A stretch of 64,000 nucleotides of DNA from Mesoterricola sediminis (GTDB lineage: Bacteria > Acidobacteriota > Holophagae > Holophagales > Holophagaceae): contig NZ_AP027081.1 of assembly GCF_030295425.1 (NCBI RefSeq), positions 2,959,001-3,023,000 on the forward strand. The letters are read 5' to 3'. The notes beneath the pieces were generated by a model that was not told the DNA's origin, did not search any database, and worked only from the letters and a program-made list of their open reading frames with translations. The position numbers and the translations under genes are program-made. Positions 43,600 through 51,636 of the stretch are shown here, in pieces (position 1 is the first letter of the stretch; the number at the start of each line of letters is the position of its first letter).

Positions 43600-44326
43600 A
43601 GGTCAGGGCCGTCAGGGTCCGGCCGAAGGCGGACAGGGCCTCCAGGCGCACCCCGAGTTCCACCGGGGCGAGGACGACGCCCGCCCCGACGTGGGCGCAG
43701 GGCCGGAACCGGGAATCGGCCAGGGCCTGGGTCTCCCGGTGGCCGCACAGGCCCCTCCGGGGGACGGCGGGGGCCGGCAGCCAGGCATTGGGGGCGGCCC
43801 GATGGACGGGCCGGAGGTGGGGGGGCTGCCGGGAGACGACGGCCGGTGCGGGGGCCCCCGCCCGCCCATGCTGGTGGCCGTCCCGGTGGCAGTCCGCCAC
43901 GGACCGGGGGACGAACCGCTCGTGGTGGCTGGCCAGCCGCGCGACGCCCACCCCCACGGACAGGAAGGGGCCCGTCCCCACCCCCGCGGGGTAGTGCCGG
44001 AAGGCCACCCCCGCCCCGTAGCGCCGGAGCGTCACCGCCCCGTCCCGGTCCCCGGCCAGGTGCGCCTCGCCCAGGGCGTGGGGCCGCCAGGCGCGTCCAT
44101 CCGATCCCATCGCCAGGCCGACTTCCAGGCGCAGCTCCTGGCGCGCCCCCAGCGGCTGGGCGAGGGCGAGGCCCAGGTCCCAGCCGGAGCGGCCGCAGGA
44201 AAAGCGCTCCCGGACCCCACCCGACGGCTGGTAGAGCCCCACCTGGAAGCCGAAGCCGGCCTCTCCCGCCTGGAGCCCCGCGGCGAGCAGGGCTCCGCCC
44301 AGAAGGGTGATCATGCGATGGGTCAC
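43577..44326 (-). CDS. Putative outer-membrane beta-barrel-like protein with a His-rich loop
   Basis: 249 residues from a GTG whose GTGA overlaps the stop of the upstream protease gene; an internal ATG four codons later lacks a ribosome-binding site. After a short signal peptide (MITLLGGALLAAGLQAGEA) the chain alternates polar and hydrophobic residues in strands such as FGFQVGLYQPSGG, GWDLGLALAQPLG, GTGPFLSVGVGVARLA and LTALTFSVGVRI, the last resembling a terminal barrel strand. A His/Cys-rich segment in the middle (SVADCHRDGHQHG) is likely a surface loop and could bind metal. I recognise no family. It is co-translated with the retropepsin/PDZ protein. Confidence 0.6.
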   Translation of the reverse strand: MTHRMITLLGGALLAAGLQAGEAGFGFQVGLYQPSGGVRERFSCGRSGWDLGLALAQPLGARQELRLEVGLAMGSDGRAWRPHALGEAHLAGDRDGAVTLRRYGAGVAFRHYPAGVGTGPFLSVGVGVARLASHHERFVPRSVADCHRDGHQHGRAGAPAPAVVSRQPPHLRPVHRAAPNAWLPAPAVPRRGLCGHRETQALADSRFRPCAHVGAGVVLAPVELGVRLEALSAFGRTLTALTFSVGVRI

Positions 44327-45492
44327 GGTCCATGTCCTTTCCGCTCGCCACCCTCGCCCGGATAGGCGAGGCGGGCCAGCACGCCCTCCCGCCGGATGAT
44401 CCAGGCGTGGGGCGCCCCCCGGCGAACCCAGCCAAGGATGCCGCGCCGGGTCAACCGGTTCCCGGCCAAGGGCCCCACCCGCACGAGCACATCCCCGACG
44501 CGGCAGCCCGCCCGATCCATCCCGCTGCCGGGCCGGACGGCGATGACCCGCAGGACCGCGGGCGACACGCCGCGATTCCAGGCCACCGGCAGCGTCCGCG
44601 ACGCGGGGCGCCGGAGGGGCATGTCCAGGGCCCGGTCGGCCGGAACCTCCAGGCAGGGGACGGCAAAGTCGAAGCCCACGGCGCACCCGGACCAAAGATC
44701 CAGGCCCAGGAGCCCGCGACCGTCCGGGGCGCAGCAGTCCACGGGCACCTCCCGCCACCGGAGTGCGCCCGCGCGGACCTCCTCCAGCCACCCCACGCGG
44801 CTGCGGGTCCGGGTCCTGGACAGGCCCGCCCCCTCCACCCACGCGCGGCCCGGAGCGGGGCAGCGGTCCGGCGGGACCTGGACGCCCCCCATGCTCCCCG
44901 TGTCCACGTCCGCCAGCAGCGTCCCGCCGCCGGCGCGCAGCTCAACCTGCGGTGGCGCCCCGGGCACCCGGCGCAGGGGCACGGACCGGGTCCGGCCCGG
45001 AAGCCGCCGCCCCGGCCACCACCGCCGCCGGGGCAGGTCCAGGACGAAAGGGAATTGCTCCAGAAGATCCATGCCCAGGACCCCATCAATGGGGGCATCC
45101 TCCAGAGGACCGAAGGACCCGCGCAGATCGACCCGCACCACGGGCACGTTCGTCCGCACGAAGCCCGGGAAGGCCAGGCCGTGGAGACGCGCCCGGGCAC
45201 CCTCCACCCGGACCCCCGTGATATCCCAGACCGGAACGCTCCGGCCCTCGTCGCGCACGAACCGGGCCGGCATCGCCGCGTCCACCAGGGTGGCGCTGGC
45301 GCCCGTATCCAGGAGGAACCGGAAGGTCCGGTCCCCCTCCCCGGCCCGGCTCGAAGCCAGCCGCACGGCCACGATGCAGAACCCATCCTCGTTGACCTCC
45401 AGCGGCACGCCCGCAGGGCCGACTGAGGCGGGCAAGGACCCGGCAAGGCCGATCGCCGGAACCGCGGCCAAAGCTATCACCCATCTATTCAC
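44323..45492 (-). CDS. Retropepsin-like aspartyl protease with C-terminal PDZ domain
   Basis: 389 residues from a GTG with GGGAG 6 bp upstream; a GTG four codons earlier has no ribosome-binding site. An N-terminal hydrophobic stretch (VIALAAVPAIGLAGSLPA) is a signal peptide or anchor. The first aspartyl-protease half has FRFLLDTGASATLVDAA, and GVLGMDLLEQFPFVLDL is the conserved strand after it. The second half has LLADVDTGSMGGVQV and GLLGLDLWSGCAVGFDF, so two DTG motifs are fused in one chain. A PDZ-like domain ends the protein (VLRVIAVRPGSGMDRAGCRVGDVLVRV). It should cleave or bind peptides outside the cytoplasm. Its stop overlaps the barrel-like gene, and it is divergent from the double-glycine peptide gene across 183 bp. 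Confidence 0.8.
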   Translation of the reverse strand: MNRWVIALAAVPAIGLAGSLPASVGPAGVPLEVNEDGFCIVAVRLASSRAGEGDRTFRFLLDTGASATLVDAAMPARFVRDEGRSVPVWDITGVRVEGARARLHGLAFPGFVRTNVPVVRVDLRGSFGPLEDAPIDGVLGMDLLEQFPFVLDLPRRRWWPGRRLPGRTRSVPLRRVPGAPPQVELRAGGGTLLADVDTGSMGGVQVPPDRCPAPGRAWVEGAGLSRTRTRSRVGWLEEVRAGALRWREVPVDCCAPDGRGLLGLDLWSGCAVGFDFAVPCLEVPADRALDMPLRRPASRTLPVAWNRGVSPAVLRVIAVRPGSGMDRAGCRVGDVLVRVGPLAGNRLTRRGILGWVRRGAPHAWIIRREGVLARLAYPGEGGERKGHGP

Positions 45493-45675
45493 GGCTTCTC
45501 CCACCCGTCATTAAAGAAACCTAAAAAGGTCTGAACAGCCCATGAAATAGGGACCTTCAGCCCACGCTATGACTTACGACAAACCTCCAAAAGGTTCCTT
45601 GACGGGGATCCCCCCGCGCCGACGTTGATCCCAGCCCGGGCCCTTCCAGAACCCCTTTTTCCCACGGAGGAAACC

Positions 45676-46011
45676 ATGACCTTCAAGCACGCAGCCCCCC
45701 TGTGCCCCCACGCCCCCAGGACGCTTGATCCTGACGCCCTGGCCGGCGTCCGGGGCGGCCAGGGCCCCGCCCATGAAATCACCACCACGATCAACCAGGG
45801 CCCCGGCAGGGCGGTCTTCGGATCGATCGACTACACGCACCGGTTCCCCAACGGCATCTCCCTGGGTGGAAGCGTCAGCCGCCAGGGAGGCCGCACCGCC
45901 GGCGGAATCCAGGTGGGTGGCGCCTGGGGCGACCACGGCACCTGGAGCGCGGGCGCCACCCGCCAAAGGGGGGAGACCGGCGTGGTCTTCCGGGGCGGCT
46001 TCCGCTGGTAG
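45676..46011 (+). CDS. Double-glycine-leader peptide precursor with glycine-rich repeated core
   Basis: 111 residues; ATG preceded by GGAGG at ideal spacing. Residues 1-28 look like a secretion leader of the double-glycine type: TLDPDALAGVRGG fits L(-12), L(-7), V(-4), G(-2), G(-1). The predicted core (29-111) is about 24% Gly, has no Cys, is net basic and ends in FRW. It contains two similar units, around SVSRQGGRTAGG-x-VGGAW and GATRQRGETG-x-FRGGFRW, sharing RQxGxT and a GG-aromatic end, suggesting duplicated beta-hairpins of bacteriocin or attacin-like character. No C39 peptidase, ABC exporter or immunity gene is in the window. It is divergent from the retropepsin/PDZ gene and followed by a strong palindrome. 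The function is inferred from pattern only. Confidence 0.65.
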   Translation: MTFKHAAPLCPHAPRTLDPDALAGVRGGQGPAHEITTTINQGPGRAVFGSIDYTHRFPNGISLGGSVSRQGGRTAGGIQVGGAWGDHGTWSAGATRQRGETGVVFRGGFRW

Positions 46012-46019
46012 ACCCATCC

Positions 46020-46051
46020 CCCCCGCGCCGGGCCGCGGCCCGGCGCGGGGG
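46020..46051 (+). terminator. Strong GC palindrome after the peptide gene
   Basis: 15-bp arms (46020-46034 and 46037-46051) are perfect reverse complements with only two bases between, so the RNA hairpin has about 14 pairs. It begins 9 bp after the stop. There is no T run, only CCCCTTTG, so it may be a weak or factor-assisted terminator, or a stabiliser of the short transcript. Confidence 0.5.
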
Positions 46052-46077
46052 CGTCCCCTTTGAGGACCGGCCGGTTG

Positions 46078-47946
46078 ATGCCATCCTCGGAGCATCGCCC
46101 CGAGGTCGCCGTGCCCGTGCTCCACCCCGATCCTGCCCGCATTCCGCCCACCCAGGGCGCGGAGCAGGAGGTGCTGGCCGCCCTGCGCACCCTGCCGCCG
46201 GAGGCCCACGTGTTCGTGCGGCTCCAGATCCTGGATCCGGAGACGAACCGCGACCGGGAACTGGATTTCCTGGTGATCCACCCGACCCTGGGCCTCGTGA
46301 TCGTGGAGGTGAAGGGCCAAGGCGTGCGGCCGGAGGGGGAGACCTGGGTCCGGCGGAACCGGCAGGGGGTGGACGAGGTGATGGACGAGCCGCCCGGCGT
46401 CCAGCTCATGGCCCAGCAGGCGCTGCTGCTCCAGCACCTGAAGCGCGCGGGCCTGGGCTTCGTGCCCCGGATCACGCGGGTCCTGGCCCTGCCGGCCCTC
46501 CAGCTCCCGGCCGGCGCCGATCTGGGACCGGACCTGCCCGCCTGCCGCATCCTCACCCGGGAGCGCCTGCGGAACCCCTACCTGGCCTTGCGGGCGGCCG
46601 TCACCGGGGGCGCCGACTGGGAGGCCTGGTCCCGGGGGGAGCAGGCCCGCCTGTGCGGAGTCCGCCCGGACGTGCTCCGCAGCCTCCTGGAAGCGCTGCT
46701 GCCCCGCCTGGCGCCGCCGCCCCCCCTGGCGGACCTGCTGGCGGCGGAGGGCCGCCTCCAGGACGAGACGGCCCAGCGACTCCTGGATCACCTGGCCCAC
46801 AATTTCGCGCGTGGCCGCTATCACCTGACGGGGGGCCCCGGCTCCGGCAAGAGCCTCCTGGCCCGCGACGCCGCCCGCATCTGGGTCGCGGAGGGGCGCA
46901 GGGTCCTCGTCGTCGCCTTCAACAAGGCCCTCACCTACGCCACCCAGTGCGCCCTGGAGGACCTCTGCGCGGCCGGCAAGGTGGACGTGAGCACCTACCA
47001 CGACCTGGCCTGGAACATCCTGGACGCGGCCCACCGCCTCCCGGCGCCCTGCGAGCCCACCGCCTGGTACAACGAGGTGCTGCCCGGCGGCGTCGCCGAG
47101 GTCCTGGTCCCCGGCGCGGTCCTGCCCGGCCTGCGCTACGGCGCCCTCGTGGTGGACGAGGCCCAGGACCTGGAACCCCACTGGATCGCCCCCCTCCTGA
47201 ACCTGCTCGAGGACCCCGCCCGGGATCCGGTGCTGCTCCTGGAAGACCCGGCCCAGAGCCTGTTCCGGGCCGGCCGCCACACCCTGGGCCAGCCCTGGCG
47301 CCTCGACCTGAGCCTGCGCCAGCATCCGGCCATCCGCCGTGCCGCCTGCCTCGCCTATCCCGCCTGCGGCTGGGAGGCGCCGGCCCTGCTCCCCGAGGAG
47401 CAGGCCGTGTTCCTGGAACCGAGCGGCCCCGGCCGGTGGCGGGCGGATGTGGCGCGCTGGCTCCACCGGCTGGACGAGGAAGGGGTGCGGCCCGACGACG
47501 TGCTCATCCTCAGCCCCCACCGGCCCGAGACCCTGGGCATCGCCGACGGGGACCGCCTGGGGCCCTGGGCCGTGAACCCGGAAGCGGACTGGTGGCAGGG
47601 GGAGAAGGCCGGCCGGGTCCGCATGGGCAGCGTCTTCCTGTTCAAGGGCCTGGAGGCGGACGTGGTGATCTACCTCCAGCCCCGGTACGCGCGGCCGGAC
47701 GCGGGCCGCCTGGCCTACACCGCCTATTCCCGGGCCCGCCACCGGCTCGTGGTGCTGGAGAAGGCCCTGCCGGAGCCCGCCCGCCCCAAGGCCCCGGCCG
47801 CGCCGCCCCCCCCGCCTCCCCCGCCCGTCGTGCCTTCGGTGCCCCGCCTTCCCTACCGGTTCAAGCCCGAGGAACGGGCCCGGCTCGCGGGCGCCCTCAC
47901 CGCCGCCCGCACCTGGGGCACCACCGTCGACGCCGATCCCGCCTGA
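46078..47946 (+). CDS. NERD-domain SF1 (UvrD-like) helicase
   Basis: 622 residues from ATG; the ribosome-binding site is weak (GAGG 14 bp upstream). Residues about 30-140 are a nuclease-related NERD domain (RELDFLVIHPTLGLVIVEVKGQG, containing the D-E-x-K set). The helicase part has Walker A LTGGPGSGKSLLARDAAR (about 257), LVVAFNKALT, VVDEAQDLEPHWI (motif II), LLEDPAQSLFR and SVFLFKGLEADVVIYLQP, with SRARHRLVVLE at the end. A run of eight prolines precedes the last 45 residues. NERD-helicases are DNA-processing proteins of uncertain role, sometimes associated with mobile DNA or defence. Neighbours here give no further clue. Confidence 0.87.
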   Translation: MPSSEHRPEVAVPVLHPDPARIPPTQGAEQEVLAALRTLPPEAHVFVRLQILDPETNRDRELDFLVIHPTLGLVIVEVKGQGVRPEGETWVRRNRQGVDEVMDEPPGVQLMAQQALLLQHLKRAGLGFVPRITRVLALPALQLPAGADLGPDLPACRILTRERLRNPYLALRAAVTGGADWEAWSRGEQARLCGVRPDVLRSLLEALLPRLAPPPPLADLLAAEGRLQDETAQRLLDHLAHNFARGRYHLTGGPGSGKSLLARDAARIWVAEGRRVLVVAFNKALTYATQCALEDLCAAGKVDVSTYHDLAWNILDAAHRLPAPCEPTAWYNEVLPGGVAEVLVPGAVLPGLRYGALVVDEAQDLEPHWIAPLLNLLEDPARDPVLLLEDPAQSLFRAGRHTLGQPWRLDLSLRQHPAIRRAACLAYPACGWEAPALLPEEQAVFLEPSGPGRWRADVARWLHRLDEEGVRPDDVLILSPHRPETLGIADGDRLGPWAVNPEADWWQGEKAGRVRMGSVFLFKGLEADVVIYLQPRYARPDAGRLAYTAYSRARHRLVVLEKALPEPARPKAPAAPPPPPPPPVVPSVPRLPYRFKPEERARLAGALTAARTWGTTVDADPA

Positions 47947-47953
47947 GCCGCCC

Positions 47954-48877
47954 ATGCCGCCCCTGCCCCACCCCTCCCTGGCCCTGGTCCTCCTCGCGGG
48001 CGCCGCCCTGGCCGCGGGCGCGGTGCTGGGCACCCGCCATGCCCCGGGCCCGGACGACCCCGTCTGGCGGCTGCGCTGGGGCGCCTGGCGCGTCCTCGCC
48101 CGCCTCGGCCGGAACCCGGGCGCGACATGGCACCGCCGGGGCCTGGCCCAGGGGGACCCCGAGCGGGGCGTGCCCTGCCTGGAGGAGGCCGCCCGGTACG
48201 ATCATCCGGAGGCCCACTTCGAACTGGGCCTCTGGTACGAGGAGGGCGGGCACGGCCCGGGAAGCCGCGACCGCGCCGCCCGCCACTACCGCGCGGCCGC
48301 GGAGGCCGGCCACGCCGAGGCCTGCTTCCGGCTGGCCGAACTGCTGGGCTGGGGCATCGGGCCCGCCCGGGACCCCGGGGTGGCCCTCCGGTGGTACCAG
48401 CGGAGCGCCCAGGGCGGCTTCCGGCCCGCGATGGAGGCCCTGGCGCGGATCTACGAAACGGCCGACGGGGTGCCCGAGGACCTGGAGAAGTCCGTGGCCT
48501 GGACCCTCCAGGCCCGGGAGGCCGAACCCGCTCCCCTGCGCTGCAGCCGCTTCGCCCGGCCCAGCCCCGCCCGGGCCCCCGCGCCGGAACCGGGCCCGGA
48601 GGCCGGCCCCAACGCCGAAGCCGACGCCCGCTTCCGCCTGGGCATGGGCCTGCTCAGCGAGGGCCGGGACCCGGCCGCGGCCCTGGGCTGGCTCCGCCGC
48701 GCCGCGGAAGGCGGCCACCTGGAGGCCATGGGGGAGCTGGGGCGGCTCCTGGCCGAGACCGGCGACCCGGAGGGCGAGGTGTGGCTGCGCCGCGCCGCGG
48801 CCCTCGGCCACCCCGGCGCCCAGGTGCGCCTGGGGCACCTCCGGGGACGCACCGCCGCGGGGCCCGGACGGGGCTGA
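47954..48877 (+). CDS. Sel1-repeat protein with N-terminal membrane anchor
   Basis: 307 residues. A hydrophobic N-terminus (LALVLLAGAALAAGAVLG) is a likely anchor or signal sequence. About five or six Sel1-like repeats follow, for example HPEAHFELGLWYEEGG with ARHYRAAAEAGHAEACF, GVALRWYQRSAQGGF, and later AALGWLRRAAEGGHLEAMGELG. A proline-rich linker at about 200-215 splits the repeats into two blocks. Sel1 repeats form helical solenoids that scaffold protein complexes. It begins 7 bp after the NERD-helicase stop, so the two are probably co-transcribed; a functional link is inference only. Confidence 0.82.
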   Translation: MPPLPHPSLALVLLAGAALAAGAVLGTRHAPGPDDPVWRLRWGAWRVLARLGRNPGATWHRRGLAQGDPERGVPCLEEAARYDHPEAHFELGLWYEEGGHGPGSRDRAARHYRAAAEAGHAEACFRLAELLGWGIGPARDPGVALRWYQRSAQGGFRPAMEALARIYETADGVPEDLEKSVAWTLQAREAEPAPLRCSRFARPSPARAPAPEPGPEAGPNAEADARFRLGMGLLSEGRDPAAALGWLRRAAEGGHLEAMGELGRLLAETGDPEGEVWLRRAAALGHPGAQVRLGHLRGRTAAGPGRG

Positions 48878-48890
48878 TCCCGCCCGGGGG

Positions 48891-49274
48891 CTATTCCTGC
48901 TTCTTGAGCTTCAGCGTGCCGGTGGCCATGGGGGAGGTCCAGGTGCCGGAGAGGCCGTCCTCGGAGAACGTCACTTCGAAGTCCATGGTGGCCTCGGTGA
49001 CCCGGATGACGCCCTTGCTCACCTTGGCGCGCTGGACCTCGTCGCCGAAGTCGCCCACGGCGGTGGCGAACCACATCGTCTTGCCCTTCACCTTGGTCCC
49101 GTCCACGGTGAAGGTGGCGGTGAGCTTGCCCTTCACATTGGCGTCGAAGGCCCATTCGCCCACCCAGTTCCCGGCGAGCCGGGCGAGAAGGGCCGCGTCG
49201 TCCTCGGCGCGGGCGGTGGCGGGGGCCACGGCCAGGGCCGCGGCGAGGAGGGGCAGACGGAATCCCTTCAGCAT
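48891..49274 (-). CDS. Small secreted beta-rich protein of unknown function
   Basis: 127 residues; ATG with AAGGAG 6 bp upstream. A signal peptide (LKGFRLPLLAAALAVAPATARA) is followed by a lipocalin-like run of short strands: WVGEWAFDANVKGKLTATF, VKGKTMWFATAVGDFGDEVQ, MDFEVTFSEDGLSGTWTSP, ATGTLKLKK. The repeated G-x-W/F and LxGTW patterns resemble small periplasmic proteins that bind hydrophobic ligands. I do not recognise the family. It is convergent with the Sel1 gene and lies 46 bp beyond the stop of the kinase on its own strand. Confidence 0.72.
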   Translation of the reverse strand: MLKGFRLPLLAAALAVAPATARAEDDAALLARLAGNWVGEWAFDANVKGKLTATFTVDGTKVKGKTMWFATAVGDFGDEVQRAKVSKGVIRVTEATMDFEVTFSEDGLSGTWTSPMATGTLKLKKQE

Positions 49275-49320
49275 GGGCTTCTCCTTGAAAAAGGCTGTTA
49301 CCGACCAATTGTCCGGTATC

Positions 49321-51429
49321 TTAGCACGGGCGGCCGGAGGCCGCCGCCCGGATCTCGCCGATTTTCCGCCGGATGTCCGCCAGGGTGAACGGCTTCTCCT
49401 GGAGCCACACGAAGGGATCCTCCCCCGCGGCCACCTCCAGGGCCGGTTCCACATACCCGGTGGCCATCAGCACCGGCAGGACGGGATGCCGGCTGCGGAT
49501 GGCGGCCAGGGTCTCGACGCCGCCCATGCCCGGCATGTTGTTGTCGAGGATCACCAGGTCGGGTACCAGGCCGGCGTCCAGCTTGGCCAGGGCCTCGGGA
49601 CCCCCGTTCACCCAGGCGCAATCGTGGCCGATCTGCGCGAGCATGGCCGGCAGGGTATCGAGGATGATGGGATCGTCGTCCACCAGCAGCACCCGAAGGC
49701 CGGCGCCGCCGTCGGCCGCCGGGGATTCGGCCCGGGGCCCCTCGGAAGCCTCCCGGGGACCCGCGGCCGGGAACCGGAGGGTGACCCGGGTCCCCTCCCC
49801 TTCCCGGCTCTCCAGGTCCACGGTGCCCCCGTGGGCCTTCATGGTGCCGTAGACGCCCGCGAGCCCGAGCCCGGTGCCCTTGCCGGCGGGCTTGGTCGTG
49901 AAGAACGGTTCCATGGCCCGGCGCAGGACCTCCGGCCGCATCCCGCTCCCGGTGTCGGCCACGGCGAGGAAGGCGCCGCCCCCGGCGCCCTTCCCCGTGG
50001 ACAGGGTCAGCGTCCCGCCGGCGGGCATGGCGTCCAGGGCGTTGACGCACAGGTTCATGAGGGCGTTGGCCAGGGAATCCGGCTCCCCCGCCACCGGCTG
50101 CAGGTCCGCGTCCAGGGCCTCCACCACGGCGACCCGGGCGAAGGAAGTGCCCCGGAGGATCTCGGCCTGGGTCCGCACGAGGGCGTTCAGGTCCACGGGC
50201 CGCGCGTCGCCGAGGCCCTTCCGGCTGAAGTCGGTCAGGGTCCGCACGAGCTTCCGGCCCCGCTCCGCGGCCGAGAGCAGCAGGTCCAGGGGCCGCGTGA
50301 TGGCCGCGTCCCCCTCCCGCACCTCCCGGAGGGTGGAGGCCACCGCGACCACGGACGCCAGGATGTTGTTCATGTCGTGGGCGACGCCCCCCGCGAGGCT
50401 GCCGAGGCTCTCCAGCTTCTGGGCGTGGAGCAGCTCGGCCTGGAGCCGCTCCCGTTCCCGCTCCGCCTCGAGCCCTGCCGTGAGGTCCTGGCAGAGCACC
50501 AGGAGGCAGGGGCCGCCATCCAGGTCCACGGCGCGGGCGGTGAGCATCGCGGTCGCCAGCGTCCCGTCCTTGCGCACCAGCTCCAGCCGCCGCGGCGCGA
50601 GCCCGCCCGTGGCCTCCACCTCCGCGCGCAGGGAGGCCCGGTCCGCCCCGGCGGGCCAGAGGCCGAGCTCCTCCGTGGTGCGCCCCAGGGCCTCCTCCCG
50701 GCTCCAGCCGAAGGTGCGGGTCCAGGCCGGATTGAGATCCAGGAACCGGTCGTCGGCGAGGCGGCTGAAGGCGATGGCTTCCGGGGACAGCTGGAAGACC
50801 CGCGCGAACCGCTCCTCGCGCCGCAGCAGCCCCTTGAGGAGGTAGCTGGCGGACATGGACAGCAGGGCGGCGAGGAACAGGCCGTTGACCCCGATGATGA
50901 GCCAGGCCACGCCCGAGGCGGGCGCCGCGGGCGACGGGAGGAGGCCGTGGGCCGCGGCCACCCCCGCGGCGGCGTAGGTGGCCGCGGCCAGGATCCCGCA
51001 CGCCACCGAGGCCCGGAGCCCCCAGAGGAGGGCGGCCAGGACGGGGACCACGCCCAGCCACAGGGGGCCCGTGGCGAAGGTGCCGAGTTCCACCAGGAGC
51101 AGCGCCGCCACGCCGTAGACCATGGCCAGCAGGCCCCCCGCCTTGGCGCGGTACGACCAGCCTGGATGGAAGGCCGCCGCGGTGATCCAGGCCAGGGCCA
51201 GGGTATCCCCCGCGGCGACGGCGGCGTGGCCGTACCGCACGGCGTAGTACAGGCAGGGCAGGTACGTGGCGAGGCCCAGGACCGCCCCCGCCTTGAGGAG
51301 GCGGTCGACGAGCTGGCCGCGCCAGGCCGCCAGGGCCTCGGCCCCCAGTTGGCCGGACGGATCTTCCCCCGCGGGAGTCGGCAAGCGAGGACCTGGACGG
51401 GCTGGAAGGACCGGGGGGGGCGGCGTCAT
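49321..51429 (-). CDS. MASE-like membrane hybrid sensor histidine kinase
   Basis: 702 residues from ATG; no good ribosome-binding site is seen. An N-terminal integral membrane domain of about six helices (about 35-185: LATYLPCLYYAVRYG, LLAMVYGVAALLLVELG, VAWLIIGVNGLFLAALLSM) acts as sensor. One PAS domain (about 195-310), HisKA with GGVAHDMNNILASV, HATPase with LCVNALDAMPAGG and PFFTTKPAGKGTGLGLA, and a receiver (LLVDDDPII, acceptor in VILDNNMPGMGG, late LQEKPFT) follow. Close to its own start it is divergent from two tandem kinases, across 207 bp, suggesting a shared regulatory region. No output domain. Confidence 0.88.
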   Translation of the reverse strand: MTPPPPVLPARPGPRLPTPAGEDPSGQLGAEALAAWRGQLVDRLLKAGAVLGLATYLPCLYYAVRYGHAAVAAGDTLALAWITAAAFHPGWSYRAKAGGLLAMVYGVAALLLVELGTFATGPLWLGVVPVLAALLWGLRASVACGILAAATYAAAGVAAAHGLLPSPAAPASGVAWLIIGVNGLFLAALLSMSASYLLKGLLRREERFARVFQLSPEAIAFSRLADDRFLDLNPAWTRTFGWSREEALGRTTEELGLWPAGADRASLRAEVEATGGLAPRRLELVRKDGTLATAMLTARAVDLDGGPCLLVLCQDLTAGLEAERERERLQAELLHAQKLESLGSLAGGVAHDMNNILASVVAVASTLREVREGDAAITRPLDLLLSAAERGRKLVRTLTDFSRKGLGDARPVDLNALVRTQAEILRGTSFARVAVVEALDADLQPVAGEPDSLANALMNLCVNALDAMPAGGTLTLSTGKGAGGGAFLAVADTGSGMRPEVLRRAMEPFFTTKPAGKGTGLGLAGVYGTMKAHGGTVDLESREGEGTRVTLRFPAAGPREASEGPRAESPAADGGAGLRVLLVDDDPIILDTLPAMLAQIGHDCAWVNGGPEALAKLDAGLVPDLVILDNNMPGMGGVETLAAIRSRHPVLPVLMATGYVEPALEVAAGEDPFVWLQEKPFTLADIRRKIGEIRAAASGRPC

Positions 51430-51636
51430 AAGGGATCGTTGGGGCCGATCATGCCACAGATGGGGGCCGACCGGAGGGAGAGATGGCCTAAAAATGCCCT
51501 TGTTTTCCAAGCAATCCAGGCCGCCGGGCGGAGCCCGGACCGGTAAAAACCGCGATCGCCAGGCCGTGATCCAAATCGCCTGTTTCAACTGATATCCTGG
51601 GGGGCTTCCCGCTCCGGGCGGCCCCCCAGGATCCCC

